The position numbers were made by a program, and so were the translations under genes. The notes under the pieces were generated by a model. It ran no database searches. It was given only the letters and a program-made list of their open reading frames with translations, and had not been told where the DNA came from. From a virus, in IMG/VR virus record IMGVR_UViG_3300020141_000372, positions 1 to 42,186 of that record: a stretch of 42,186 nucleotides of DNA. One strand, 5' to 3'. Below are positions 18,474 to 26,689 of this stretch, in pieces (position 1 is the first letter of the stretch; every line of letters begins with the position of its first letter).

Positions 18474-18904
18474 ACGATAAGATACATAAGGTTTTAAAGG
18501 CATCCAGATCAAAGGATGAAATGATTGCTTGGTGCTACCCAGACAAGAAGAGAGTTATGTATTCATATTCTCAAGTTAAAAAGAATATGGAAACTGCCTA
18601 TACTGTTGTAGAAGTTGCCTCTATTCTTAACAAGCATAGGGTAACTATACAAGAATATATATTAAATGAGAAGGTTGCTACCCCTCAAAAGATATATCCC
18701 ATAGGACAACCAGATAGCGAAAGATGGTCTCAGTATATGTTTAATCAAAAGAACATATTGGATATGCATCAACATATATTAGACTCAGGACACTCAAAAG
18801 AAATTCCTTCAAAGGCAGAGGTTCAGGCCCTTCTCAAAAACAACTTAGTATTGTATACTAAGACAGAAGACGGAAAATTTGTTCCAGTATGGAAGGCGGA
18901 GTAG
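18419..18904 (+). CDS. Helix-turn-helix DNA-binding protein (161 aa)
   Basis: The middle of the protein, ETAYTVVEVASILNKHRVTI near residues 57-76, reads as a MerR/excisionase-type winged helix. It is preceded by a short beta unit (MIAWCYPDKKRVMYSYSQVKK). Such proteins in phages are usually small transcription or recombination-directionality factors, but no partner integrase is in the window, so a regulator is more likely. The proposed ATG overlaps the upstream zinc-ribbon gene by 55 nt. A later start (for example the Met in DEMIAWCYP) is possible, since the first residues are poor in structure. It is coupled to the next gene by a one-base TAG/GTG overlap. Confidence 0.62.
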   Translation: MAGIKRDGKSKSLRYFFLNDKIHKVLKASRSKDEMIAWCYPDKKRVMYSYSQVKKNMETAYTVVEVASILNKHRVTIQEYILNEKVATPQKIYPIGQPDSERWSQYMFNQKNILDMHQHILDSGHSKEIPSKAEVQALLKNNLVLYTKTEDGKFVPVWKAE

Positions 18905-19035
18905 TGAGCTATATTGCAATATATAAACTTGAAACTGGCGCTGCTAAGAAAAGAAAAAGAGAAAAAGAAGTTGAGAATTGGAATTCTAAGAACGGCCCCG
19001 TGACTGTGAAAAAGGTGGAAGATGGAAAAAGGTAG
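18904..19035 (+). CDS. Small basic protein, GTG start (43 aa)
   Basis: A GTG start shares its first base with the upstream TAG, and GGAG lies 3 bases before it. The 43-residue product is very basic in the centre (AAKKRKREKE) and has no recognised domain. It could bind nucleic acid. The coupled arrangement and its fit between genes support a real gene, but confidence is moderate because it is short. Confidence 0.5.
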   Translation: MSYIAIYKLETGAAKKRKREKEVENWNSKNGPVTVKKVEDGKR

Positions 19036-19135
19036 GGCTGTTACTTGCGATATCTGTAAGCGGGACATAGAAGTTCGTTGGGGCATTTTTGCCAGCGATA
19101 CATTGAGTAGACACAAGAAGGCGGAACATAAATGA
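19022..19135 (+). CDS. C2H2-like zinc-finger miniprotein (37 aa)
   Basis: ATG 19022 to TGA 19133-19135 encodes 37 residues with Cys9-x2-Cys12 and His31-x4-His36, a single zinc finger with the CxxC...HxxxxH spacing. It overlaps the preceding small gene by 14 bases and the next gene by ATGA. Proteins like this in phages probably bind DNA or a host protein. The metal ligands and the overlaps on both sides argue against a chance frame. Confidence 0.6.
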   Translation: MEKGRAVTCDICKRDIEVRWGIFASDTLSRHKKAEHK

Positions 19136-19335
19136 CAACGAGAGTAAAGGTAGATCTTTCATTTACTAGAAATCTTGGTAACTATGAGAGTATTAAAATT
19201 GGCGTGGGCATTGAAGATGACGTAAGGCAAGGCGAAACAGTAGATGCTGCCACGGAACGAGTATATGCTTTTGTTGAGAATAAGCTAATTCAAAAAACAG
19301 AAGAGGTCGAGGAAGAGCTAAAGCGTGGCAAATAA
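19132..19335 (+). CDS. Conserved-looking phage protein of unknown function (67 aa)
   Basis: I do not recognise a named family. The product has a beta-rich first half (VKVDLSFTRNLGNYESIKIG) and a charged helical second half ending in EEVEEELKRGK. The pattern resembles small proteins found beside replication genes in other phages, which is only a context argument. It starts on the ATGA overlap with the zinc-finger gene and overlaps the next gene by 11 bases. Confidence 0.6.
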   Translation: MTTRVKVDLSFTRNLGNYESIKIGVGIEDDVRQGETVDAATERVYAFVENKLIQKTEEVEEELKRGK

Positions 19336-19648
19336 TAAAGAGCCGTATATTCTTCTCAGCCTATTTCAAAATTTATATAAAGAGAAGTATGGCAAAGAGG
19401 CATCGATTAATAAATTTCGTGAGAAGTGGGCTATGCAAGATGTCATTGATAGTGTAGGATTTAACCGTGCAAAAGAGTTACTGGAATACTATTTCCATTT
19501 AACAAAGCATGGACACACCATACAGTTCTTCCTATATAACTTTGATAAAATGGATACAGTAAGGACTGAGATTGAAAAAGATAAAGAGAAGCGTCGTTTG
19601 TTACTAGAAGAAACGAAGAAGATGGTAGAGCAAGGCGGAGTAGAGTGA
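19325..19648 (+). CDS. Helicase-associated small protein, possible loader (107 aa)
   Basis: GTG start at 19325, 11 bases inside the previous gene, and a four-base GTGA overlap with the helicase gene that follows. The product is all-helical and strongly charged, with a C-terminal helix EIEKDKEKRRLLLEETKKMV. Phage genes directly before a DnaB-type helicase often encode a helicase loader or replisome organiser, and the size and helical nature agree. No AAA ATPase motif is present. The loader role is therefore inference. Confidence 0.55.
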   Translation: MANNKEPYILLSLFQNLYKEKYGKEASINKFREKWAMQDVIDSVGFNRAKELLEYYFHLTKHGHTIQFFLYNFDKMDTVRTEIEKDKEKRRLLLEETKKMVEQGGVE

Positions 19649-20907
19649 ATACAGAAGCGGAACTAATCTCAGCAGTATGTAAGAATAAAGATATAAGCAC
19701 ACTACTTGCAGATAACGTAGACGACCTATTTACATCACATAAAGATATTTGGGATGGGTTAAAATCCTATTACTATAAATTTAAAGCTGTGCCAGAGGCT
19801 GGAATATTGCAGGAGAAGTTTAAGGACTTTGAGCCAGTTGATGTCAAAGGCCAAACGGGTTACTACCTTGATACACTTAAGAATGAATTTATTTCAAATA
19901 AACTTAAGACTATTATTCTTCGTGCAGGATCATCCCTTAAAGAAGATGCTGCATCTAGAGTTCTTGAAAACATGCAGTCACAGCTAGCAGGCCTAAGTAG
20001 ATTTACTAACAATGTCCGAGATCTAGACATTACAGATGCCGAAGCAGCAATTAGACATATGGAGTTGCTGAGAGTACGCTCTGCCGAGATGGGCGGTTCT
20101 CCAGGCATCAAGACGGGTTTTGAGGCCATAGACTTGGCATACCCAACAGGTATGGCTCCAGGACACCTTATCGTTGCTATTGGCTGGCCAGGGCGTGGTA
20201 AGACATGGTTTACTTCCTACCTTGCATGCAAAGCGTGGGAGCAAGGGTTTAAGCCAATGATTGTTTCTCTTGAAATGTCACCAGAGAATATGCGTGATCG
20301 TATTTATACAATGCTTGGCTCTGGACTATTTAAAGCTTCTGACTTTTCAAAGGGAGATATTAATATTGACGACTTCCGTTCATGGTCTACAAAGAAGTTT
20401 GCTGACAAGAATAGCTTTATTCTTATTTCAAATGAGGGTAATACAGAAGTCACACCAGCGACCATTCAGGGAAAGATTGACCAGCATAAGCCAGACTTGG
20501 TTATCCTTGACTACCATCAGCTGTTTAATGATAACAAGCGAAGCAATTCTGAAGTCGAAAGAAATAGAAACGTTTCTCGTGAATTTAAAATGCTAGCGGT
20601 TTCTAACAACATTCCTATTATTGATATTACTGCAGCAACCGCAGATGATGTATCCGATCAAGACAACCCACCGATGATGTCGCAGGTGGCATGGTCAAAG
20701 GCTATCGAGTACGATGCAGATATGGCTATGGCTGTGCACAGATATCCAGGAACTAACATGATTGAGATTGTTTCACGCAAGAATCGACATGGACACGAAT
20801 TTGGTTTATACTTAGATTGGGATATCAACAGAGGTATCGTAAAAGAGATTTATGAGAATCCATTCCAGAATAATGAACCACAAGCCGATAAAAAGATTTC
20901 AGGTTAG
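19645..20907 (+). CDS. Replicative DNA helicase, DnaB family
   Basis: A 420-residue hexameric helicase that unwinds DNA ahead of the polymerase. The N-terminal 100 residues are helical like the DnaB primase-binding domain. The RecA-like motor domain follows: Walker A GWPGRGKT near residues 180-187, MIVSLEMS after it, Walker B LVILDYHQ near 285-292, a sensor segment (NNIPIIDITAA) and a C-terminal arginine-finger region (VSRKNRHG). GTG at 19645 is used as start and overlaps the upstream TGA. The length is a little short for bacterial DnaB but normal for phage versions. The next gene overlaps it by 56 bases. It is followed by primase and SSB, so the replisome is encoded in one run. Confidence 0.92.
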   Translation: MNTEAELISAVCKNKDISTLLADNVDDLFTSHKDIWDGLKSYYYKFKAVPEAGILQEKFKDFEPVDVKGQTGYYLDTLKNEFISNKLKTIILRAGSSLKEDAASRVLENMQSQLAGLSRFTNNVRDLDITDAEAAIRHMELLRVRSAEMGGSPGIKTGFEAIDLAYPTGMAPGHLIVAIGWPGRGKTWFTSYLACKAWEQGFKPMIVSLEMSPENMRDRIYTMLGSGLFKASDFSKGDINIDDFRSWSTKKFADKNSFILISNEGNTEVTPATIQGKIDQHKPDLVILDYHQLFNDNKRSNSEVERNRNVSREFKMLAVSNNIPIIDITAATADDVSDQDNPPMMSQVAWSKAIEYDADMAMAVHRYPGTNMIEIVSRKNRHGHEFGLYLDWDINRGIVKEIYENPFQNNEPQADKKISG

Positions 20908-21163
20908 AGTTGAATTTTTAGACGACTCTGATATGGTTCGCATTAAGCATCAATATGAAAGTATGCTTACTCACCAGATGAGAGACAAAGGTTATCTTAG
21001 GGTACTTGACATAGATACTAACTTTTCGGTAGAATTTGACGGTACAACATGGATGTTCCTAATGACACTCTATGGGACTTACGTAGGAAAGAAGATGGCA
21101 TGGCGGCACGAAGCAATTACGCAAGGAAAGCTGATTCCACGCAATACTCTAAGCAACACATAA
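20852..21163 (+). CDS. Unknown protein bridging helicase and primase genes (103 aa)
   Basis: I do not recognise this family. It overlaps the helicase end by 56 nt (start at 20852, with an alternative ATG at 20873) and the primase start by 64 nt. The product is mainly beta, with a short basic helix at the end (GKKMAWRHEAITQGKL). Such overlap on both sides is unusual even for this compact genome and suggests tight coupling. A role in coordinating helicase and primase is possible but unsupported. Confidence 0.6.
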   Translation: MRIHSRIMNHKPIKRFQVRVEFLDDSDMVRIKHQYESMLTHQMRDKGYLRVLDIDTNFSVEFDGTTWMFLMTLYGTYVGKKMAWRHEAITQGKLIPRNTLSNT

Positions 21164-22104
21164 AGGCGATAGTAAAAAGCCTTGGCTTACAGGTAGCTGG
21201 TGAAACAGATATAGAGATCTCTTTCTACTGCCCATTTCATTCCAACAGACACAGTGCAAGTTGTAGTATAAGCAAAGTAACTGGTGCATGGCTATGTTTT
21301 AATCCATCATGTGGCGAAACTGGATCGCTAATAGAATTAGTTAAAAGAGTTTTACATAAGAATGACTTTGAAGCGATGAGATATGTTTACTCAAAGGAAG
21401 CGGAGACGCTAGAAAACTTTGACGACCTTTTAAACGATATGCTAGAAGATAAGCCAGAGTTCGTAGAGTTTCCAGAAGAGATACTAAAGAATTTACATAA
21501 TGACCTAGTTGCAAGTCAAGAAGCACAAAACTATTTTAAATCTAGAGGGATCGATATGTCTGCAATAACACACTTTTCTCTAGGATATTCACCTAAGCAG
21601 AACATGGTTACGGTTCCAGTGCATAGTCCAGATGGACTACCAGTAGGAATTGTTGGCAGATCAATATCGGAAAAGAAATTTAAGAATAGCACCAATTTAC
21701 CAAGAAGCAAAACTATGTTTAACATTCACCGTGCTAAAAAAATAGGTGATAATGTTATTATTGTAGAGTCTAGCTTTGATGCAATCCGTGTGCATCAGGC
21801 TGGATTCCCCAATGTTATTGCAACACTTGGAGGACATATATCTACAGAAAACCTAGCATTAATAAATAGATATTTTAATAAAGTTACTTTAATGACAGAT
21901 GCTGATCACGCTGGGCGTGAGCTTGCTAATAGCATAGCTTCTAGATTAAAGAATAAAGACCTCTTGTGGGCTTCGTACGAATATGGTAAGATATATCCAC
22001 ATGATGCAAAAGATGCTGGCGACATGACCGAAGAGGAAATTAAAGCCTGTATTAAAAACGCAGTTTCCAATATTGAATATCAATCTTGGACCCATCAAAA
22101 ATAA
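21100..22104 (+). CDS. DnaG-type DNA primase
   Basis: A 334-residue primase that makes RNA primers for lagging-strand synthesis. A zinc-binding domain has Cys44-x2-His47 and Cys66/Cys71 (CPFH ... CFNPSC), as in the CHC2 family. The TOPRIM domain follows, with the conserved Glu in VIIVESSFDA (219-228) and the DxD motif TDADHAG at 266-272. It is shorter than bacterial DnaG and lacks a clear helicase-binding C-terminal bundle, common in phages. I chose ATG 21100, since the zinc domain follows it by the usual distance. An in-frame ATG at 21049 would add 17 residues and increase the overlap with the upstream gene to 115 nt. Confidence 0.9.
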   Translation: MAARSNYARKADSTQYSKQHIKAIVKSLGLQVAGETDIEISFYCPFHSNRHSASCSISKVTGAWLCFNPSCGETGSLIELVKRVLHKNDFEAMRYVYSKEAETLENFDDLLNDMLEDKPEFVEFPEEILKNLHNDLVASQEAQNYFKSRGIDMSAITHFSLGYSPKQNMVTVPVHSPDGLPVGIVGRSISEKKFKNSTNLPRSKTMFNIHRAKKIGDNVIIVESSFDAIRVHQAGFPNVIATLGGHISTENLALINRYFNKVTLMTDADHAGRELANSIASRLKNKDLLWASYEYGKIYPHDAKDAGDMTEEEIKACIKNAVSNIEYQSWTHQK

Positions 22105-22146
22105 TAAACAGATGGATTTATACCATCAACTACAAAGGAGAAATAT

Positions 22147-22818
22147 ATGGGAATAGTAAAAGGTCTAAAAGATCTTAATAAGGTTATGGACAAGCCGCAG
22201 TCAAATGGTGGCGAAGGAACAAAAGGTCGTTGGGTAAAGCTAGAAGATGCAGAGAGCGTAAAGATTCGCTTCTTACAGGAACTGGATCCAGACTCACCGA
22301 CATACAGCGAAAAGGCTGGGCTTGGATTTATTGCTGTAGAGCACACAAATCCAAAAGATTATCGCCGTAAAGGTCTTTGCACAATGGAAGACCAAGGTAA
22401 GTGCTACGGATGCGAGCAGCACCGTAAAGATTACAAGGCTGGATGGAAGGGTCGTTCACGACTTTACATTAACGTTCTTGTTGATGATGGCAAGGAAGAT
22501 CCATATGTGGCTATCCTTTCTCAGGGGTCAAGCGGTAAAACAATTACCCCAACATTAATTGAATATGCTGGCGAAATGGGAAGCATCACTAATCTGATGT
22601 GGCGTGTTAAGCGTTCTGGAACAAAAACAGATACAAGTTACACAATCATTCCTTTGGCAAAAGACGAAGCACCATTTGATGCTTCAGCGCTAGAACTGTT
22701 TGATCTTGAAACCTCAGCAGTTCGTGATATGCCTTACACAGAACAAGAAGCTTTCTTTGCTGGAGAAAGCACTCATGCAGATGAGCCTTCAGCAACAAGT
22801 AGCAACTTAGACTGGTAA
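22147..22818 (+). CDS. Single-stranded DNA-binding-like protein
   Basis: A 223-residue protein between primase and polymerase, where phages keep their SSB. A Cys/His cluster (Cys78, Cys86, Cys89, His92, in GKCYGCEQH) resembles the zinc site of gp32-type SSBs. A beta-rich middle fits an OB fold, and the acidic C-terminal tail ends in LDW, similar in kind to tails by which SSBs recruit other proteins. The start has a strong AAAGGAG site. A short inverted repeat (GATGG...CCATC) occurs in the leader. The assignment rests on these features plus context, not on a clear family match. Confidence 0.65.
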   Translation: MGIVKGLKDLNKVMDKPQSNGGEGTKGRWVKLEDAESVKIRFLQELDPDSPTYSEKAGLGFIAVEHTNPKDYRRKGLCTMEDQGKCYGCEQHRKDYKAGWKGRSRLYINVLVDDGKEDPYVAILSQGSSGKTITPTLIEYAGEMGSITNLMWRVKRSGTKTDTSYTIIPLAKDEAPFDASALELFDLETSAVRDMPYTEQEAFFAGESTHADEPSATSSNLDW

Positions 22819-22830
22819 ATAATTAAATAC

Positions 22831-22856
22831 CAGGGGCAGTCTATTGACTGCCCCTG
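22831..22856 (+). terminator. Strong intrinsic terminator after the SSB gene
   Basis: CAGGGGCAGTC (22831-22841), loop TATT, GACTGCCCCTG (22846-22856): a perfect 11-bp GC-rich stem followed by TGTTATTT. It is the strongest hairpin I found in the window. Its 3' half also holds the -35 of the promoter described next. Confidence 0.85.
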
Positions 22857-22872
22857 TGTTATTTAGTAGAAT
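22844..22872 (+). promoter_or_regulatory. Promoter nested in the terminator, leaderless start at 22879
   Basis: TTGACT (22844-22849) lies in the terminator's loop and right arm. After exactly 17 bp comes TAGAAT (22867-22872). ATG 22879 is six bases beyond the hexamer, so the predicted transcript starts on the start codon. No Shine-Dalgarno sequence is present. Confidence 0.6.
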
Positions 22873-22878
22873 GCTTAT

Positions 22879-23085
22879 ATGAACACATACGAGATACCAG
22901 ATCCTTTTGATACTTTTGTGGCGCACAAGTATAAGGACTATAAAGGAATGCTATATGATTTCTTTGCAAAAGAATGGCATTTAAAGGCAGCTTGTTGTGG
23001 CGAAGATTTATATGCACCAAATAAAAAAACAATGACAAAGATTAGACTTTATCATACTAGAAACGAATGCATGGGCGGATATTAA
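22879..23085 (+). CDS. Small protein preceding the polymerase gene (68 aa)
   Basis: I do not recognise the family. It contains CCGED and a late Cys (NECMGGY), so a metal site is possible, but no clear pattern is complete. It starts from the nested promoter with no leader and its TAA overlaps the polymerase ATG (taATG), so the two are translationally coupled. A polymerase accessory role is inferred only from that. Confidence 0.6.
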   Translation: MNTYEIPDPFDTFVAHKYKDYKGMLYDFFAKEWHLKAACCGEDLYAPNKKTMTKIRLYHTRNECMGGY

Positions 23086-23471
23086 TGAGTTTTACACACC
23101 TACACGTTCATTCATACTATTCATTAATGGATGGACTAAATTCACCTAAAGAATTATGCCAAGCAGCGTTAGATGCTGGGCAAACTGCGATTGCAATTAC
23201 AGACCATGGTACTCTCTCCTCACACAGAGATATGCAAATTGCCGCAAAGGAAACTGGCATTAAGCCAATTCTTGGTGTTGAGGCGTACATTTCTCCAACT
23301 GATAGGTTTGACAGATCGTCTAAAACAGACAAGTCTATTCAGGCCTACAACCATATTATTTTGCTAGCGAAAAATAAAAAGGGGTTGGAGAATATAAATA
23401 TTCTACAAGAACTTGCTTGGAACGAAGGCTTTTATCATAAGCCACGTATTGACAGAGAGGTATTAAAATAA
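23085..23471 (+). CDS. dnaE: DNA polymerase III alpha, N-terminal PHP part (interrupted)
   Basis: ATG 23085 begins an alpha-subunit reading frame. The PHP domain motifs are present: HLHVHS at residues 5-10 and AITDHG near 40-45, followed by the family's I-L-G-V-E-A-Y-I strand. The frame ends at TAA 23469-23471 after VLK. Immediately after the TAA the same frame continues without a stop into conserved alpha-subunit sequence, so this is the front of one broken gene rather than a complete protein. An upstream in-frame ATG at 23067 would add six residues, but 23085 overlaps the preceding stop and gives the normal N-terminus. Alone, the product would be a 128-residue partial PHP domain of doubtful use. 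Confidence 0.85.
   Translation: MSFTHLHVHSYYSLMDGLNSPKELCQAALDAGQTAIAITDHGTLSSHRDMQIAAKETGIKPILGVEAYISPTDRFDRSSKTDKSIQAYNHIILLAKNKKGLENINILQELAWNEGFYHKPRIDREVLK
23469..23471 (+). other. In-frame TAA inside the dnaE reading frame
   Basis: The frame reads VLK-stop-YAEGIIVLSGC. Typical alpha subunits have a residue such as Lys or Gln between the Leu-Lys and Tyr-Ala-Glu-Gly elements, so a single substitution (AAA or CAA to TAA) explains it. The 117 bases from 23472 to 23588 remain open and encode conserved LSGC-region sequence. TAA is the normal stop codon elsewhere in the window. Mutation, base-calling error or read-through cannot be told apart from this sequence alone. Confidence 0.9.
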
Positions 23472-26354
23472 TATGCGGAAGGTATTATTGTACTTAGTGG
23501 ATGTCTTAATGGACTTATTAGCAAATGCATCGAAAAGGGCGAACTCTCAGAAGCCAAGCTTATACTTCAAGATTTTAAACAGACTTTCATGGAAGATTTT
23601 TACGTGGAAGTTCAATCACATAACCCACACGAAATTAACTCGACCCTTTTAAAACTTGCAGATGAACTAGGAATTAAAGCGGTGGCAACAGGAGATGCCC
23701 ACTTTGCTAAAGAAGAAGATAGGATATTAGAAGAAGCATTACTAATCCTATCCACATCTCCAAAGGCTGATAAAGACATGGATTTCGACATGTCCAGAAA
23801 TATGAAGGACATGTTAGATAGATTTAACTATCTTTATCCTGATAGAAGAATATCATTTCAAGATATGAATCTATTTATTCAAAGCCGTTCAGAGATAGAG
23901 GCGGACTTTAACAAGGCTGGGATTCACCGTACCGATATCTATGAGAATACAATGGAAATTGCTGATAAGATTGGAGAATATGACTTCCATCAAGGCCTAG
24001 ACCTCCTGCCAGTCCCGAAGACTGATGCTGATGAAAGACTAAGGGAGTTGGCTGAAAAGGGCTTAGAGAGGCTTCTGAAGGCCTCAGACCCTATTTATAA
24101 GGATAGGCTTGACGAAGAGCTTGGGATTATTGCCAAGAAAAATTTTGCCTCATATTTCCTTGTTGTTGGAGACATGATTAATTGGGCTAAAGAAAATAAT
24201 ATTATGGTTGGTCCAGGCCGTGGTTCAGCTGCTGGATCTTTAGTTTGTTATACATTAGGAATTACCGATGTTGACCCTATTAAATACGATCTTTTGTTCT
24301 TTAGATTTATCAATGAAGAGCGTAATGATTTTCCCGACATTGACACAGATTTTGAAGACCGTCGCAGAAAAGAAGTTAAAGATTATTTAAAGAAAAAATT
24401 TAAGCATGTTGCTTCTATCTCTACATACACATACTTTAAAGATAAGGGTGTTGTCAGAGATGCTTCCCGTGTATTTATGGTTCCACTTCAAGAGGTTAAC
24501 CGTGCCCTGAAGTCTGTAGACACCTTTGAAGATTTTATGGATTCTCCAAATACAAAAGAATTTAGGTTAAGGTATCCAGAAGTTGTTTGGCTTGCCGACA
24601 GGCTTCGTGGAAGAATCAGATCAGTTGGAGTGCATGCTGCTGGCGTAGTTGTTGCAAAAGATGATTTAAGAAAGTTTGCACCAGTTGAGTCTCGTGAAGA
24701 CTCACAAGATAAAGTATCAGGAAGAATTCCAGTCGTCGCATACGATATGGATACGGTTGCAGATATAGGTCTTATTAAGCTAGATGCACTAGGTCTTAAG
24801 ACTTTATCTGTGATCTCTGATACATTAAAGTCCATTAAAGACAGGCACGGAAAGACAATTAATCTTTCTGAAATGACTATGGATGATGCTAATGTTTACA
24901 AGATGCTAAACGATGGCTATACAAAGGGCGTATTCCAAGCAGAAGCAACTCCCTATACAAACCTTTTGATTAAAATGGGCATAGATAAGTTCGAAGATCT
25001 TGCTGCTTCTAACGCACTTGTTCGCCCTGGAGCGATGAATACTGTTGGCGCCGCATATATTGCTCGTAAGAATGGCAATGAAGCCGTAGATTATATGCAT
25101 ACAATCATGAAGCCATTTACCGAGAACACATATGGTGTTATTATATATCAAGAGCAGGTTATGCAGGCATGCGTACACTTGGGCGGTATGACTTGGGCAG
25201 AGGCTGATAAGGTCCGCAAGATTATTGGAAAGAAAAAAGATGCAAAAGAATTTGACCAGTTCAAGGATAAGTTTGTTGCTGGGGCTTCAGAACACATTTC
25301 TAAGAAAAAAGCAGAGGCGCTATGGCATGATTTTGAAGCGCATGCTGGTTATTCTTTTAACCGCTCCCATGCTGTTGCTTACTCTATGCTTAGTTATTAT
25401 GCTGCTTGGCTTAAGTTTTATTATCCACTTGAGTTCATGTTTTCAATTCTTAAAAATGAAAATGACAAAGACGCAAGAACAGAATATTTAATTGAGTCAA
25501 AGAGACTTGGCCTAAAGGTATTGCTGCCTCATATCAACGAGTCTCAGGTTTATTTTTCACTACAAGATAACGCAATTAGATTCGGATTGGCTGAAGTAAA
25601 GTTTATTTCAGACAGCATTGCAAACAAGATAATAGAAAGAAGACCGTTCAGTGACTATGCCGACTTTATTGATAAGGCATCGAAAAAGGGTTCTGGCATT
25701 AATAGCCGTGCTATTGCTGCTCTTAACTCCATCGGCGGTGCTGCGTTTACTGATAACAAAAGGCAAGGAAATGAAAAAGACAATTACTACGAATACCTAG
25801 GCATTCCAACATTTAATCTTGAAGGCATCCCCCCAAGAATTAAAGCACAGGCAAGACCAATTGAAGAGTTTGATGATCTAGGATCATTTGTTATGTTTGG
25901 AATGGTTAAGTCTATTAAAAGAGGAAACGGCTGGGCAAGAGTAGAGCTGGTAGATGAAACTGGATCTATTGGTTTATTCCATACAGAGCAGACACAAATT
26001 GAGACTGGCCAGATGTATTTTATTCTTGTTGGAGATAATAGAATTGCAAGATACGTGAAGGTCTCCGATATAAACCCAGAGTCAAATGATATATTTGTAG
26101 ACTATTTATATAGGAAGCAATATGACCTTGAAAAGGACGAGTACTTTGTGGTAAACTTTACACCATACACAACAAAGGCTGGCAAGCAGATGAGCCACAT
26201 AGTTCTATCAGATAAAGATAAGACCCTTACTAGAGCCATCGCCTTCCCAGCAATGTACAAAATGACTCTTGCAAAAATGCGTGAGGGAATGAAATGTAAA
26301 GTTGTTTTATCAAAACTAGATGATGGAACTTTAAACATTAAGGAGATATTATGA
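23472..26354 (+). CDS. dnaE: DNA polymerase III alpha subunit, polymerase part
   Basis: The rest of the replicative polymerase, same frame as the PHP part. Conserved pieces are in order: YAEGIIVLSGC, GDAHFA, the glycine-rich GPGRGSAAGS, PDIDTDFED with the paired catalytic aspartates, SVGVHAAGVV, the fingers region, VIIYQEQVM, HAGYSFNRSHAVAYS, a helix-hairpin-helix region and a C-terminal OB-fold (SFVMFGMVKSIKRG). If the upstream TAA were absent the whole protein would be 1089 residues, normal for DnaE. If translated separately, the first ATG is 23589 (921 residues) and would lack the LSGC segment. There is no proofreading exonuclease domain, as expected for DnaE. It ends in an ATGA overlap with the next gene. 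Confidence 0.93.
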   Translation, partial: YAEGIIVLSGCLNGLISKCIEKGELSEAKLILQDFKQTFMEDFYVEVQSHNPHEINSTLLKLADELGIKAVATGDAHFAKEEDRILEEALLILSTSPKADKDMDFDMSRNMKDMLDRFNYLYPDRRISFQDMNLFIQSRSEIEADFNKAGIHRTDIYENTMEIADKIGEYDFHQGLDLLPVPKTDADERLRELAEKGLERLLKASDPIYKDRLDEELGIIAKKNFASYFLVVGDMINWAKENNIMVGPGRGSAAGSLVCYTLGITDVDPIKYDLLFFRFINEERNDFPDIDTDFEDRRRKEVKDYLKKKFKHVASISTYTYFKDKGVVRDASRVFMVPLQEVNRALKSVDTFEDFMDSPNTKEFRLRYPEVVWLADRLRGRIRSVGVHAAGVVVAKDDLRKFAPVESREDSQDKVSGRIPVVAYDMDTVADIGLIKLDALGLKTLSVISDTLKSIKDRHGKTINLSEMTMDDANVYKMLNDGYTKGVFQAEATPYTNLLIKMGIDKFEDLAASNALVRPGAMNTVGAAYIARKNGNEAVDYMHTIMKPFTENTYGVIIYQEQVMQACVHLGGMTWAEADKVRKIIGKKKDAKEFDQFKDKFVAGASEHISKKKAEALWHDFEAHAGYSFNRSHAVAYSMLSYYAAWLKFYYPLEFMFSILKNENDKDARTEYLIESKRLGLKVLLPHINESQVYFSLQDNAIRFGLAEVKFISDSIANKIIERRPFSDYADFIDKASKKGSGINSRAIAALNSIGGAAFTDNKRQGNEKDNYYEYLGIPTFNLEGIPPRIKAQARPIEEFDDLGSFVMFGMVKSIKRGNGWARVELVDETGSIGLFHTEQTQIETGQMYFILVGDNRIARYVKVSDINPESNDIFVDYLYRKQYDLEKDEYFVVNFTPYTTKAGKQMSHIVLSDKDKTLTRAIAFPAMYKMTLAKMREGMKCKVVLSKLDDGTLNIKEIL

Positions 26355-26689
26355 CAAATACAAGACAATTTCTTGAAGACAAACTTATTATTTCAATTGA
26401 AAATCGTAAAAAAATGGAAGAGCTATTCAAGCCAAATAAAATAACCACCACACAACAGCTAAAAGATTATTATTTGTTGCAGGGAGGCATTGATGTTCTA
26501 AACTGGGCCCTTAGCATAAATCTAGGTCAAGTCGGATTTCATTATTATAGGAGTGGGGTAAGCATAGAGGATGTGCTTGCCGTGATTTTGCCAAGGATCA
26601 GTAGTCACGATACGTTGTGTGAATGTCATGAATGTATTACAAACGATGTATTGCAAGATTTTATAAAGCATGGACGTGGCATAGCATGA
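26351..26689 (+). CDS. Unknown protein with a Cys cluster (112 aa)
   Basis: I do not recognise this family. Residues 1-70 are helical and the C-terminal region has CECHEC, a possible metal site, followed by a helix. It is coupled to the polymerase by ATGA with AAGGAG inside the polymerase end, and to the next gene by another ATGA. It is probably a small accessory protein of replication or nucleotide metabolism, by context only. Confidence 0.65.
   Translation: MTNTRQFLEDKLIISIENRKKMEELFKPNKITTTQQLKDYYLLQGGIDVLNWALSINLGQVGFHYYRSGVSIEDVLAVILPRISSHDTLCECHECITNDVLQDFIKHGRGIA

Noticed and set aside
23469-23471. Alternative genetic code with TAA recoded
   Set aside because: TAA ends most other genes here with tight overlaps to the next start, so it is a normal stop codon.
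26632-26685. N-terminal extension of the first paralog
   Set aside because: It lies in another frame of the upstream gene and is absent from the paralogs, while ATG 26686 has the usual ATGA coupling.
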